This document shows positions 1-11,080 of a stretch of 64,000 nt of DNA, piece after piece (positions within the stretch are counted from its first letter, which is position 1; each line of letters starts with the position of its first letter). Location of the stretch: positions 46,928,458 to 46,992,457 of the forward strand of contig CM030365.1 in assembly GCA_017893485.1 (NCBI GenBank). The letters run 5' to 3'. The DNA is from Hemerocallis citrina. Taxonomy: Eukaryota; Streptophyta; Magnoliopsida; Asparagales; Asphodelaceae. Under the pieces are notes generated by a model. That model searched no databases. It was not told where the DNA came from and saw only the letters and a list, made by a program, of their open reading frames with translations. The translations under genes and the position numbers were made by a program.

Positions 1-1144
1 ATTTAACTTTTATAATCATTTTCCTGTAACTACCGTTTTCGTTCTTTTCATTTTTCCTCTTTTTGTAATATTTTAATCTCAATTGAATAAAATACTCCAT
101 TTTTTCTTTCTTGATTATTTTAATTAAATTTTGTTCATGAAATTCTCTCATTCTTCTTGTCGAGCCATTTTCTTGATGATTTTATTTTTAATTGATTGTG
201 GGTATTTTATTTGAACCCTATTGCCTTTAATTCCATATCTTACTGAACCCAAAACCCAACTACAATTGATTCTTGACCCAAACCCGCTATTATTTGATCC
301 TAAGCCAATAACTCAACATCCTAATTGCACTTTATAAATACAATCCTATTGCAAACCCTAATATCACACAAATTGAAACCATAATTAGCCGTCGTTTCTC
401 TCTTTTCCCGTTTCTTTCTCTCCCCGACCTCTGGTTTCCCGCCCAAAACTCTGACCACCTTCCCCGACCTACTCCGGAGACCCCCATCTGCACCCCCAAC
501 CCCCCATCTGCGCCCCCAACCCCCCATCTGCACCGCCCTGGTCCCCGTCGAGCTTGCTGTCGACAGCAGCCACCCAGACCCTCGAAACCCCTACTCTGTT
601 TCCCCTTCCCGATCGCCAGCTCTGATCGACGCCGCCGTTGACGACCCCACCAGCTGCCGTCGATCTTACTGTGTGTTGCTACTCTTTCCCCTCTTGCTGT
701 TATTGCTTGGGTTTCTTTTGCACGTAGTGTGCACGTGTGATCTTCGTGTGTTCGTGGGTTCGTTGCTCCGGGATTCTCATCCTATTATTCGTGGTATTCA
801 AATTAATCATCTATAAGGCAAGTCAATTTTCCTCTTGAATTGTTAATTGTATCAAATTCAATAATTTTTATTGAAACTCCGCAAGTAGATCTTGATAGTT
901 TATTGTATTGTTGTATTGATTATCTTCCGTTGAGTCTATTGAGAGTTTACACGAGCTAACCCCAGTATTCTTGACTTCGTGCCACTATTGACTCCAAACA
1001 TTGAATTTTTAATGTGTTCATATAGAATTGATAATAGGGTTGTTCATATAATCACAACACAGTTAAATTATTGTAGAAAGAATTGCTAGGTAGTATGTTT
1101 GATTGATCGATTGTTGTTTGGTTGATGTTAAATTAGTGTATGTA
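1..1144 (+). mobile_element. LTR fragment, A-like family (left part outside window)
   Basis: No gene is visible. The layout matches the 5' half of the A and A-prime LTRs (36835 and 50307): AT-rich start, TATA box, a telo-box-like AAACCCTA, a C/T-rich leader of about 450 bp, then AAG|GCAAGT at 816-823 followed by AT-rich sequence. The leader contains a short C-rich tandem repeat at about 480-536. The segment is broken at 1145 by the family C LARD; the possible target duplication on this side is atgta (1140-1144), but its partner is not in the window. Assignment rests on architecture and short shared motifs, not a full alignment. Confidence 0.55.
333..340 (+). promoter_or_regulatory. TATA box of A-like LTR
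   Basis: TATAAATA, followed about 15 bp later by AAACCCTA. The same order (TATA box, then CCCTAA-type motif, then C/T-rich leader) occurs in LTR A. Confidence 0.5.
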
Positions 1145-1544
1145 TGTAGCGCCCCGATTTCCAATACTGGGAAACCGTGACACGAGCCAAGACCTTTTCT
1201 TCAATTAGTCACAATACACAGAAAAACAGGAGAATTTAAAACTTTTTATTCAATACCCAATGTATAACAAGTCTGAACATTATACAATTGCAATACATTA
1301 CAATAGAGTTACAATATTACCTTTACATTTCCAAGTATTACAACCTTCAACATCTTACATCAGAGTACAAGGAATGAAGAACAACACTTGGTAAATTTTA
1401 CTTGAGTACTTCTCAACTAATAGATAATCAATACACATACTGCAGCGGAACTAAACATAACACTGACTCCTTGCTTTCCTTGCCTTGAGTCCTCCTAAAT
1501 TTGGCCTTTGTACTTCGGCGATCCAGTACCTATGGAAGTGGGGA

Positions 1545-1562
1545 CGTCAGTATTCACTGACG
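1545..1562 (-). promoter_or_regulatory. U5 stem-loop of LTR C
   Basis: CGTCAGT / ACTGACG with a 4-nt loop. On the minus strand it is followed by TCCCCACTTCCATAG|GTACTGG, a possible 3' splice site. The same hairpin is at 7570-7587 and 18837-18854; related hairpins are in LTR D and LTR F. Confidence 0.55.
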
Positions 1563-1763
1563 CTTAAAGGCTGATCATATAGCAGCGAATCTCCCAAACA
1601 ATATACAAAATATAACAATGGTGTTGGTGTAGTTTAAGTGTTCGTGAGTGCTATGACTAGACTCTAATGTGATACTTAAATAGAACTAGGATGCTTCCTA
1701 TTCTAATGTCAGTCAAAACTAGACGATCCCAGTGTATCGGGCCTCGTTCCAAAATCAAACCAT

Positions 1764-1859
1764 AGGGTTTCGCAAGCGCAGGGTAGCGCGAAGCCTACCC
1801 TGTGGCACCCTCTGGGGTCTCGCAAGCGCAGGACTGCACAATGCATCCTGTGGCACCCC
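1764..1859 (-). repeat. Twin hairpin modules M1+M2 (LTR C 3' copy, first pair)
   Basis: M1 (1764-1811), plus strand: outer AGGGT/ACCCT, inner CAGGGTAG/CTACCCTG, loop CGCGAAGC. M2 (1814-1859): outer GGGGT/ACCCC, inner CAGGAcTGCA/TGCATCCTG, loop caa. Both share the asymmetric linkers (T/C)TCGCAAGCG on one side and TGGC on the other. The stems differ but still pair, which is what selection on an RNA fold would leave. The host transcript is on the minus strand. Confidence 0.7.
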
Positions 1860-2169
1860 GGCCACGGTATTTCAGGAATGATGTTCCTATCCTAATATTA
1901 GCAAGTCTCCGAAAGCAACATGCAGCCCATACTACATGCGACTCCATCTCAAGCCGTTTCTCCATATATATAGGGATTTGAACCCACATTACGAATTCTA
2001 ATTGTACACAACCTGTTCTTGACACCTACTCCATGACTCTGTGAGGTTACAGAAGGGGTCAAGTCCCCCTATGCAGTTTGCTTATGGTGTCTCCGTTTTC
2101 CACTACTACCTGGCATGCCGGACCTCACTCGATCCCAGTATATCGGGCATCGTTCCAAAATCAAACCAT

Positions 2170-2265
2170 AGGGTTTCGCAAGCGCAGGGTAGCGCGAAGC
2201 CTACCCTGTGGCACCCTCTGGGGTCTCGCAAGCGCAGGACTGCACAATGCATCCTGTGGCACCCC
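2170..2265 (-). repeat. Twin hairpin modules M1+M2 (LTR C 3' copy, second pair)
   Basis: Same two folds as at 1764-1859, about 400 bp away; M1 2170-2217 and M2 2220-2265. Followed by GGCCACGG-like sequence and a conserved CCCGTGTCCTCAAC block. Confidence 0.7.
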
Positions 2266-2829
2266 AGCCACGGTACTTCAGGAATTAACAGAGCGAGATA
2301 CGCAACCCGTGTCCTCAACTTGTGAGACGGACACCGTACGTATCCCTTTGACGGGAAGGTACAACCCACTATCACCGCCTAAGGCCTGCCTCAAGGGACA
2401 AGTTGGTCGTAAGGTGCCCCCTACAACCAACTCCTCTCTCTTCGGCTAGGGTCTGAGCAAAATGACCTTTATAAGTCACTACCCTAATGATGTCCCTGAC
2501 TCGACGATCCTATTGACGATAATATTATCACGTAACATGCTAGGCCTTAAATTAGGCTTCGCAAGACAACTCTACTAGGCTGCTCAACCTAGACTCACCA
2601 GAACCCCTCAGGATCCGGTTCATGGCTCATCGATCCAAGACTTTGGCCGTGCAAATATACATGCATGTCCGCTACCCTAGACTTGGATTCTGTCTATACT
2701 CCGGTCCTCGATCAACCTACCCTGGTTAAGACTCGACGGTACACAAGGAGTGACTCCTCCACAGTTCCTTAGGGTAAGGGAACATATGTCTTGATGGTCG
2801 ATAGCCCTTAGGATGGTAATATCACCCTA

Positions 2830-3115
2830 GACGAACACAACGAACTGTGTACTAGCTAACAAGCTATACACGAGTAACCACCACATACGAGCCAATAAGC
2901 TACGTATGAAATAATAGCTACCTACGAGCCAGGCGGGCCTCGCAGGAGATAACCACGTACATACCAGCCAAATAAGCCGCATATGAGACCAACAGCTACG
3001 CACGGGCCGGTCGAGCCGCGTACGAGACAGCAACCTACATACGAGCCAAATAGACTACGTATGAGACTCACAGCGACATACGGGCCAGTCGAGCCACGTA
3101 CGAGCACGACCATGT
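2830..3115. repeat. Degenerate minisatellite of about 50 bp in LTR C
   Basis: Repeats of the pattern tacGAGCC...agCtACGTA...GAgac...ACGGGCC. The array is longer in this copy than at 20330-20530 in the solo LTR, so copy number varies between LTRs. Its first half is also present in the truncated 5' LTR (8850-8997). Confidence 0.6.
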
Positions 3116-4229
3116 GCAAACAACCATACAAGTAATCAATCTTAAAAGCAACCAAACGTGCTTACTAGCAAACTTGATCTTCTATTATTAAGGCAATCTA
3201 CTCATAGTCTATGATTGGTATTCTACTAAGGAAGAACCGAAGGCGACATAGCAGCCTTTATCAACTAACTATTACTAGTGGTCTTCCCAATCCTTTTTAC
3301 TTCAACCTATAGCGCCTTAAGTATGACATACAATTGCAAGCATCTTCCTACGACAATCTAATCATATAACACAACCACTCACCATGATACTCCTAAGTAT
3401 GAATATGATTAAGCTTGTGCTTACATCGAGCTTAAGCATGAAAATCACTACGACCTAGACATGAAGTCCACTATAGTCACGCATAGGTTATAATTTGAGC
3501 GTGAAGCTTACTACTTATCATGACTAGTCATCACAACCCAAGCATGGATATATAACTAGTATGGACATGCAACATTCCAAGGCATGGTAGGTATTCTAAC
3601 ACCACTCCTACGATATTCTAAGCATGTATTTAACTTTAGCATGGTATGCCCCATTCTTAGACATGGTATGCTACTTTCACATTGGCACATAGCATGGTGT
3701 ACATTTTGGTAACATTCTAGTCGTATATACTAGTTAAGTGTCAACCCACAATATAGCATGAGTTTCTACAATACTTCTAGCATGGATAAAACACAACATA
3801 AAAATCACTACAACTAACCATGGGTAGTTTCTTTAATCTAAGCATGGGTATCATGTAAACATGAGTATTCATTTAATCTAGCATGGTATACAACTTACTT
3901 ACAATTTAAACTAGCATGGCATACAACTTACTTGCAATTAAGCTAGCATGGCATACAACTTACTTACAATTAAAACTAGCATGTACACCACTTACCTACA
4001 ATTAAACTAGTATGGTATACAACTTTTCTACCATTTATCTAGCATGGCATATAACTTCCCTACAATTAAACTAACATGGTATACAACTTTTCTACTATCA
4101 TCCAAGCATGAATCTTTATTAAGCATAAATAACTACTAAACATGAATGTCTTACTAAGCATGGGTAACTATTAGTATGAACATACAACATTCCTAAGTAT
4201 ATATGTATATATACTTCTAACATGGTAAG

Positions 4230-4880
4230 TAATTTTATCATGGATCCTACAACATTCTAAGCATAATTAAATTAATCTAAACATGGTAGGAAACTCTTAG
4301 AATGAATCCTACAACATTCTAAGCATAAATAAGTTACTAAACATGGTAGGTATTTTTAGAATGAATCCTACAACATTCTAAGCATAATTAAATTAATCTA
4401 AACATGGTAGAAAACTCTTAGAATGAATCCTACAACATTCTAAGCATAAATGAGTTAATCTAAACATGGTAGGAAATTCTTAGAATGAATCCTACAACAT
4501 TCTAAGCATAAATGAGTTAATCTAAACATGGTAGAAAATTCTTAGAATGAATCCTACAACATTCTAAGCATAAATGAGTTAATCTAAACATGGTAGGAAA
4601 TTCTTAGAATGAATCCTACAACATTCTAAGCATAATTAACACTCCTAAACATGGTAGATAATTTTAGAATGAATCCTACAACATTCTAAGCGTCATTAAA
4701 CATGCTAGGTATTTTTAGAATAAATCCTACAACATCCTAAGCATAAAGAAATTAATCTAAACATGGTAGGAATTTTAGAATGAATCCTACAACATTCTAA
4801 GCATAAATAAATTAATCTAAACATGGTAGGAATTTTAGAATGAATCCTACAACATTCTAAGCATAAATAAATTAATCTAA
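4230..4880. repeat. 62-bp tandem array in LTR C
   Basis: About ten units containing AAACATGGTAGGAAA, TTAGAATGAATCC, TACAACATTCTAAGCATAA. Each unit carries a dyad, CTTAGAAT / ATTCTAAG, around a 12-nt spacer (gaatcctacaac). A related array begins the repeat block of the solo LTR at about 21430. Confidence 0.7.
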
Positions 4881-4929
4881 TCCAATCTTAGCATGGTATT
4901 TACTTTATTTTAGTAAGAACACAAGAATA

Positions 4930-5290
4930 AACATCTACAACTATCTACTACTACTACTACTTCATTCTATTATAACATAAAGCATCTACAATTACCTCTT
5001 TTTATCATCTACTACTACTACCACTTTATGTTAACCATGAACATAATATAAGTATCTACAACTATCTACCATTACTACTACTTCATTTTAACATAGCATA
5101 CAACTATCTACTACTACTTCTTTTAATACTTACTACTACTTCTTTATTTTAACAACATACCACTACTATTTTATTTTAACAACATGCTACTACTACTTTA
5201 TGCTACTACTACTTATTTTAACAACATACTACTACTACTTTGTTTTAACAACATGCTACTACTACTTTATTGTATTAACATACTACTTAA
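4930..5290. repeat. Imperfect (ACT)n trinucleotide repeat block
   Basis: Runs of actactact and ctactactac separated by AT-rich spacers. The equivalent block in the solo LTR is at 23185-23500. Confidence 0.75.
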
Positions 5291-6083
5291 ATGTCTACTA
5301 ATCTTTATTAGCCTTTATTTATTACTAGTGATCATAAAAAGAGATCTTTTTATTTATTCTACAACTAGTGAATTAAATTAGTTTCTTTTTCATAAATCAA
5401 AACTAACATCTAATGTATGTTCTTTTTACTTAAGATTATTAAAGAAAAATAACAATAACAAACTAAAGTGAGAACCCTCATTTGGTTCAACCAACCAAAT
5501 GCTTATCTTTTAGTCCAAGTCCAATACAAGTTCTACAACCAAAAATGGTTGTATAAAAAGTTCATATGCTTTATGTATAGTTCATATTCAAGTCCTACAA
5601 CCCCAAAATGGTTGTATGTACAAGTCCATATGTATGTGTCATTTTAGTCCACAAAACAACTACTACTACTACAAAGATTCGATCTTTATGTGTATTAGCA
5701 CTACCATTTGTTCTTTTCTTTTCATGTGGTTATTACTCTTAATATTCACAAACATACAAATAAGAATCCCATACAACCACATTACTAAAACAACCACACC
5801 AAAAAAAGAAAGTAAAACAAGGAGGGTAAGAAGAAGAAGAACACCAAAACAACCATTCAAACAAACAAACAAACAAACAAACAAATATGGAGAAACCCTC
5901 ACCTTAGTCTCTTTGTAGGAAGGACTAGCCTATGCTCCTTCTCCTTCCCCTTAGCTTCTAAGAAATCTCCACTAAACCTACAAGAAAACTCTCAAGTTAG
6001 AATGAGGTTCTCTCTTTCTTTTCCTTTCCTTTCTTTCTTTCTTTTTGATCTTTCTAAAATGAGACAAAGGTGGAGGAAGGGGG

Positions 6084-6093
6084 TATTTATAGG
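6084..6093 (-). promoter_or_regulatory. TATA box of LTR C (minus strand)
   Basis: CCTATAAATA on the minus strand, about 600 bp inside the LTR start. It is preserved at 24356-24365 in the solo LTR, which supports a promoter role and places roughly 4.9 kb of R-U5 downstream. Confidence 0.6.
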
Positions 6094-6695
6094 TGGGAGA
6101 AAGGGTGGAGAATGCAAATATGCACACACACAAGCGCAAAAAGGCCCTCCCACCAATTGGGGGCCGGCCATACTCCTAGGAGAGTAGGGGTGAGGTGGGG
6201 GAGGTGTTATGTGGTGGAGCTGTGGTGTGGGAGAGATAGTTTCTAGTAATCTCCCTTAATCCCTTATGTCTTTGTAACCCTAGGATTAACCACTTATAAA
6301 CCCTAACACTCTACTAGGTTTTGTCATAACAAAACAAGTGTTGTCCAAAAATACACAACACACAATTCGTATAATGCACTAATCGACATACTACTCGTAC
6401 GTGCGCATATATGTCTGTATACCGAAAATCTTCACATAATCCGTATAAAATAATTTAATCTCGAAAATAATAATAAAATAATATTTATTATTAGTTCGGA
6501 AGGTCATGGTATCAATTTGATACAATACGGATGTATACTGACCGATATCTGGATACAGATAATGTCTATGAACAAACCGGGTGAAAATTACCAAAATATT
6601 CTAATTTTGGAATTAAAACAAAATAATAATAAAATAATAATAAAATAATAATAAATAATAATTTATATACGGTAATATTCGTCTGAGATATTACA

Positions 6696-6711
6696 ATACT
6701 CCCTCCTTAGA
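6696..6711 (-). promoter_or_regulatory. Polypurine tract (plus-strand priming) of LARD C
   Basis: CTAAGGAGGGAGTATT directly before the 3' LTR on the minus strand. Confidence 0.7.
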
Positions 6712-7154
6712 ATAGTTCTGTCCTCAGAACTACGTTAAGTTAGGAAAACAGGCAACCACCCATCCCCTAATAACTCGGGGAAAGAAAGCTTATGCTGTTT
6801 TTCGGCTCCCAAGTGGCTCATTCACGAACTGGTTCTCCAAGGACCCGACCTTTGCAATTCGGTAGCTACTCCTTCCTTAGAATAGGACATGACCTACAGA
6901 CATTACTTCCGATTTCAAGGATTTTCTCCTGTAATTTGCTCGCTCTCCTCTATTAATACATCCTCGGTTAGGGTATCTTCGAATACCATCGTAAAATATA
7001 CATACTGGAATTAGTCCAGATATAGGATAATCATAAAACATAAGTTGAAAGGAACAACAATATGAATTACAATTGCCTACAACTAACTAAGACCCGACTC
7101 CTAAAGGCATCCAAGTTTAATTTTCCTGCTGTGTTGAACTGTAAATTAAAGTTA

Positions 7155-7166
7155 GCTCTGATACCA
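7155..7166 (-). promoter_or_regulatory. Primer-binding site, tRNA-iMet type
   Basis: TGGTATCAGAGC on the minus strand, three bases after the 5' LTR. This is the complement of the initiator tRNA-Met 3' end used by many plant LTR retrotransposons. Confidence 0.85.
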
Positions 7167-7788
7167 CTCTGTAGCGCCCCGATTTCCAATACTGGGAAAC
7201 CGTGACACGAGCCAAGACCTTTTCTTCAATTAGTCACAATACACAGAAAAACAGGAGAATTTAAAACTTTTTATTCAATACCCAATGTATTACAAGTCTG
7301 AACATTATACAATTGCAATACATTACAATAGAGTTACAATATTACCTTTACATTTCCAAGTATTACAACCTTCAACATCTTACATCAGAGTACAAGGAAT
7401 GAAGAACAACACTTGGTAACTTTCACTTGAGTACTTCTCAACTAATAGATAATCAATACACATACTGCAACGGAACTAAACATAACACTGACTCCTTGCT
7501 TTCCTTGCCTTGAGTCCTCCTAAATCTCGCCTTTGTACTTCGGCGATCCAGTACCTTTGGAAGTGGGGACGTCAGTATTCACTGACGCTTAAAGGCTGAT
7601 CATATAGCAGCGAATCTCCCAAACAATATACAAAATATAATAATGGTGTTGGTGTAGTTTAAGTGTTCGTGAGTGCTATGACTAGACTCTAATGTGATAC
7701 TTAAATAGAACTAGGATGCTTCCTATTCTAATGTCAGTCAAAACTAGACGATCCCAGTGTATCGGGCCTCGTTCCAAAATCAAACCAT

Positions 7789-7884
7789 AGGGTTTCGCAA
7801 GCGCAGGGTAGCGCGAAGCCTACCCTGTGGCACCCTCTGGGGTCTTGCAAGCGCAGGACTGCATAATGCATCCTGTGGCACCCC
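7789..7884 (-). repeat. Twin hairpin modules M1+M2 (LTR C 5' copy, first pair)
   Basis: M1 7789-7836, M2 7839-7884. The M2 loop is taa instead of caa and the left linker has one change (cttgcaagcg); both stems are intact. Confidence 0.7.
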
Positions 7885-8194
7885 GGCCACGGTATTTCAG
7901 GAATGATGTTCCTATCCTAATGTTAGCAAGTCTCCGAAAGCAACATGCAGCCTATATTACATGCGACTCCATCTCAAGCCGTTTCTCCATATATATAGGG
8001 ATTTGAACCCACGTTACGAATTCTAATTGTACACAACCTGTTCCTGACACCTACTCCTTGACTCTGTGAGGTTGCAGAAGGGGTCAAGTCCCCCTATGCA
8101 GTCTGCTTATGGTGTCTCCGTTTTCCACTACTACCCGGCATGCCGGACCTCACTCGATCCCAGTATATCGGGCATCGTTCTAAAATCAAACCAT

Positions 8195-8290
8195 AGGGTT
8201 TCGCAAGCGCAGGGTAGCGCGAAGCCTACCCTGTGGCACCCTCTGGGGTCTCGCAAGTGCAGGACTGCACAATGCATCCTGTGGCACCCC
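8195..8290 (-). repeat. Twin hairpin modules M1+M2 (LTR C 5' copy, second pair)
   Basis: M1 8195-8242, M2 8245-8290. The M2 linker has one change (GCAAGTG); stems are intact. Confidence 0.7.
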
Positions 8291-8997
8291 AGCCACGGTA
8301 CTTCAGGAATTAACAGAGCGAGATACCCAATCCGTGTCCTCAACTTGTGAGACGGCACCGTACGTATCCCTTTGATGGGAAGGTACGACCCACTATCACC
8401 ACCTAAGGCCTGCCTCAAGGGACAAGTTGGTCGTAAGGTGCCCCCTACAACCAACTCCTCTCTCTTCCGCTAGGGTTTGAGCAAAATGACCTTTATAAGT
8501 CACTACCCTAATGATGTCCCTGACTCGACGATCCTAGGGACGATAATATTATCACGTAACATGCTAGGCCTTTTATTAGGCTTCACAAGACAACTCTACT
8601 AGGCTGCTCAACCTAGACTCACCAGAACCCCTCAGGATCCGGTTCATGGCTCATCGATCCAAGACTTTGGCCGTGCGAATATACATGCATGCCTCTACCC
8701 TAGACTTGGATTCTGTTTATACTCCGGTCCTCGATCAACCTACCCTGGTTAAGACTCGACGGTATACAAGGAGTGACTCCTCCACAGTTCCTTAGGATAA
8801 GGGAACATATGTCTTGATGGTCGATAGCCCTTAGGGTGGTAATATCACCCTAGACGAACACAACGAACTGTGTACTAGCTAACAAGCTATACACGAGTAA
8901 CCACCACATACGAGCCAATAAGCTACGTATGAAATAATAGCTACCTACGAGCCAGGCGGGCCTCGCAGGAGATAACCACGTACATACCAGCCAAATA

Positions 8998-9785
8998 TCC
9001 GATGCCCTCCTCTGCAAGACCTTCCTGGCCACACTCAAGGGGCCAGCTTGGGAGTGGTATTCTCAACTCGCATCGAAATCTATCTTCTCATTCGACCAGT
9101 TCGAGGGTCTCTTTCTCATGCATTTCGTGAGCAGTCGCCACACAGAGAAGACGAGCTCCTCCCTACTATTCCTCAGCAAAAGAAGGGCGAACGATTGAGG
9201 GACTACATTAAGCATTTCACTGCTGAGGCCAGATCCATCGCCTCATTGGAACCCTCAGTGGCCACGGTTTGCCTTTCAGCCCAACGTCCTCAATGCAGAT
9301 CTCAGGGCATCCCTCGCCAAAAAGTCCCTTTGGGACTTCTCTGAGCTCCTACTTCGGAGCGAGAAGTACATCCGAGCGGAAGAAGCTCTCCACCGTCCCA
9401 CCTTTGAGGCATCGTTTTCCGGGAATAAGCGGAAGGGTGCAGAAGAAGGAGCTAAGAAGCTCCAAAAGGACAATGGGGTCAGCGTCATCCTCTCCCTCGG
9501 TTCGAGAAGTTCACTCCGCTTAAAGCGAGTGTATCCGCCATCCTGATAGAGATCGGGAACGAAGGTCTTCTGCCGCCTCCTCCGAAGATGAACACCCCCG
9601 GGAAGAAGAGAAACCAGACAAGTGGTGCCGTTTCCACCGAGACCACGGGCATGACACTGATGATTTTCGGGCCCTGAAGGATGAGATCGAGGCCCTCATC
9701 CAGAGAGGGCAGCTCACTCAGTTTGTGAGAAGGGACCGAGCTGATCAGCCTCCATGCCCAGGGGGGCTAACAGGCGAATGGAGCA
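8998..9785 (+). pseudogene. gag: Tat gag remnant
   Basis: Begins abruptly inside the gag core. Visible blocks are LKGPAWEWYSQL, then SFDQFEGLFL, then RLRDYIKHFTAEARSI, RSEKYIRAEEAL, and a retroviral-type knuckle WCRFHRDHGHDTDDF, in which the last cysteine of the expected C-x2-H-x4-H-x4-C-type motif is F. The blocks lie in different frames, so several indels are present, and stops follow about 9540. Gag would form the cytoplasmic particle. The same blocks occur in the minus-strand Tat copy (55571-57447), which supports the assignment. Confidence 0.8.
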
Positions 9786-10290
9786 GTGCACAGAGACTCT
9801 GGAGGCCGAAGTAGAGGGCATTTTGCACCTGTACACGGAGGCCTAATGAGAGGAGATTCCAACTCCTCCCAAAAAGCCTTCGTTAGGGAGGTCAACTCTG
9901 TGCAGAGACATCCTCCCCCAAAAGGCCTAGGAGTCCCTGTGACGTTCTCTGATAGGGACTTAGAAGGCGTCCGCACCCCTCACTGCGATGCCCTTGTCAT
10001 CAATCTCCGAATGGCAAATTTCGACGTTCGTCGGGTCTTGGTGGACAATGGCAGCTCCGTCAACATCCTTTTCTTGGAGGCCTTCAAGGGCCTCCAGCTG
10101 TCGAGGGACTAGCTCAAGCCCACAGGCTACACTCTTCATGGGTTCACTGGGGTCCCGGTTACGATCGAGGGAGTTATAACCCTAGACGTAATGGCTGGAA
10201 AGGCCCTGGTAACTCGCATGGAGCCAATGGACTTCATGGTCGACCAGGTTTGGCCGCACTCCAAGATATTCCGTTGGCCTACCACATGAA
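9786..10290 (+). pseudogene. Tat aspartic protease region
   Basis: The 9786-10112 frame contains KAFVREVNSV, LGVPVTFSDRDLEGV, then the active-site region RRVLVDNGSSVNILF (about 10033-10077), where the usual D-T/S-G appears as D-N-G. A stop follows at 10110-10112, but protease-like sequence continues in frame to about 10290 (LHGFTGVPVTIEGVITL). The reverse transcriptase N-terminus that should follow is missing; the joint contains a small duplicated filler (see findings). Confidence 0.75.
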
Positions 10291-10384
10291 GATGAAGTTC
10301 CCCACACCCTCAGGAGTGGGAGAAGTGAGGGGAAGCTAAGAAGCGGCTCAGAAGCCAAGAAGCGGCTCGGAAGTTCCCCATGCC

Positions 10385-11080
10385 CTCAGCTTCATGGATG
10401 CTTTCTCGGGATACAACTAGATTCGGATGTTCCCTCCCGACATCCAGAAGACCTCCTTCGTGATGGACCAGGGCCTGTACTACTACAGGGTAATGCCGTT
10501 CAGCTTGAAGAACGCGGGAGCTACTTACCAGCACCTTGTGAATAAGGTCTTTCGAGACCAGAATGGCCGAAACATGGAAGTCTACGTAGACGACATGTTG
10601 GTCAAGAGCACCCAAGGGCAGGAACATGTCCTTGACCTTCAAGAAGCCTTCGAGGTGCTCAGGAGGCACAATATGAGGCTGAATCCGAGCAAGTGTGCAT
10701 TCGGAGTCTCATCCGGCAAGTTCTTAGGGTTTATGGTCAGCCAGAGGGGCATAGAGGCCAACCCCGAGAAGATCCAGGCCATTCTCAAAAATGACTCCTC
10801 CCTCCAACGTCAAAGAGGTTCAGAGGCTCACGGGATGCCTCGCAGCAATTGGGCGGTTTCTCTCCAAGTCCAGGGAAAAGTGCCTCCCCTTCTTCAAGGC
10901 CCTCAGGGGGGCTAAAGGTTTCGAATGGGGGGAACAGCAACAGAAGTTCTTCGACCAGCTCAAGGCAAACCTAGCTAACCCCCCGCTCTTGAGCAAGCCG
11001 ACGCCTGGGGAGGTCCTCTACTTATATCTCGCCGCTGCGGAGCAAACCCTCAGTGCGGTCCTCGTAAGAGAAGAGGCCTG
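10385..11080 (+). pseudogene. pol: Tat reverse transcriptase (N-terminus deleted) and start of RNase H
   Basis: Starts at FMDAFSGYN (one in-frame stop after N), then GLYYYRVMPFSLKNAGATY, the catalytic YVDDML (about 10582-10599), KCAFGV and GKFLGFMVSQRGIEANPEKI. The fingers region with the first catalytic aspartate context is absent. A frame change near 10790 leads into NVKEVQRLTGCLAAIGRFL and the connection domain (FEWGEQQQKFFDQLK), then the gypsy-type RNase H start. A stop lies at 11079. Not functional. Confidence 0.85.

Larger units (their letters stand above)
1145..6695 (-). repeat. 3' LTR of the family C LARD
   Basis: Complete LTR of 5551 bp, TG...CA on the minus strand. On the plus strand it runs from tgtagcgcccc to gatattaca. 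In minus-strand order: a U3 of about 0.6 kb, a TATA box at 6084-6093, a purine-rich leader, trinucleotide repeats (4930-5290), a 62-bp tandem array (4230-4880), degenerate AGCATGG-type repeats (3400-4230), a degenerate array of about 50 bp rich in GAGCC and ACGTA (2830-3115), two twin-hairpin modules and the U5 hairpin. No coding sequence was recognised. Confidence 0.85.
6696..7169 (-). other. Internal region of the LARD
   Basis: 474 bp between the two LTRs. No gag or pol homology is visible on either strand. At its 3' end (6696-6735, minus strand) it has AGTTCTGAGGACAGAACT, in which GAGGAC sits in the loop of a 6-bp stem, followed by CTATTCTAAGGAGGGAGTAT. The same GAGGAC...CTATTCTAAGGAGGGAG block lies at the 3' end of element F (about 62905-62933), implying that this derivative came from, or was selected to match, an F-like autonomous element. 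Confidence 0.75.
1145..8997 (-). mobile_element. LARD-type LTR retrotransposon, family C (5' LTR truncated)
   Basis: Read on the minus strand: a partial 5' LTR (8997 to 7170), a PBS (7166-7155), 474 bp of internal sequence without coding capacity (7169-6696), a polypurine tract, and a 3' LTR (6695-1145). LTR ends on the minus strand are TGTAATATC and GGGGCGCTACA. Very long LTRs around a tiny non-coding interior define large retrotransposon derivatives, which depend on another element for gag-pol. The 5' LTR is lost beyond 8997, where Tat gag sequence begins abruptly. The two LTR copies are very similar over the shared 1.8 kb, so insertion is fairly young relative to its neighbours. Confidence 0.8.
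7170..8997 (-). repeat. 5' LTR of the family C LARD, truncated
   Basis: Nearly identical to 1145-2990. Homology stops between ccaaata and tccgatgcc (8997/8998), where Tat gag starts. The missing 3.7 kb is not found elsewhere in the window, so this is a deletion or rearrangement breakpoint rather than a simple insertion. Confidence 0.85.

Noticed and set aside
2041..2449. Overlapping frames of 94-123 codons repeated at 8066-8350 and 19077-19341
   Set aside because: They cover the twin hairpin modules of LTR C on the strand opposite to its transcription; stems and linkers, not codons, are conserved.
5616..5918. Possible small gene of 100 codons near a TATA-like element
   Set aside because: Low-complexity (CAAA)n and AAG-rich sequence in the LTR C leader; not kept in the solo LTR.
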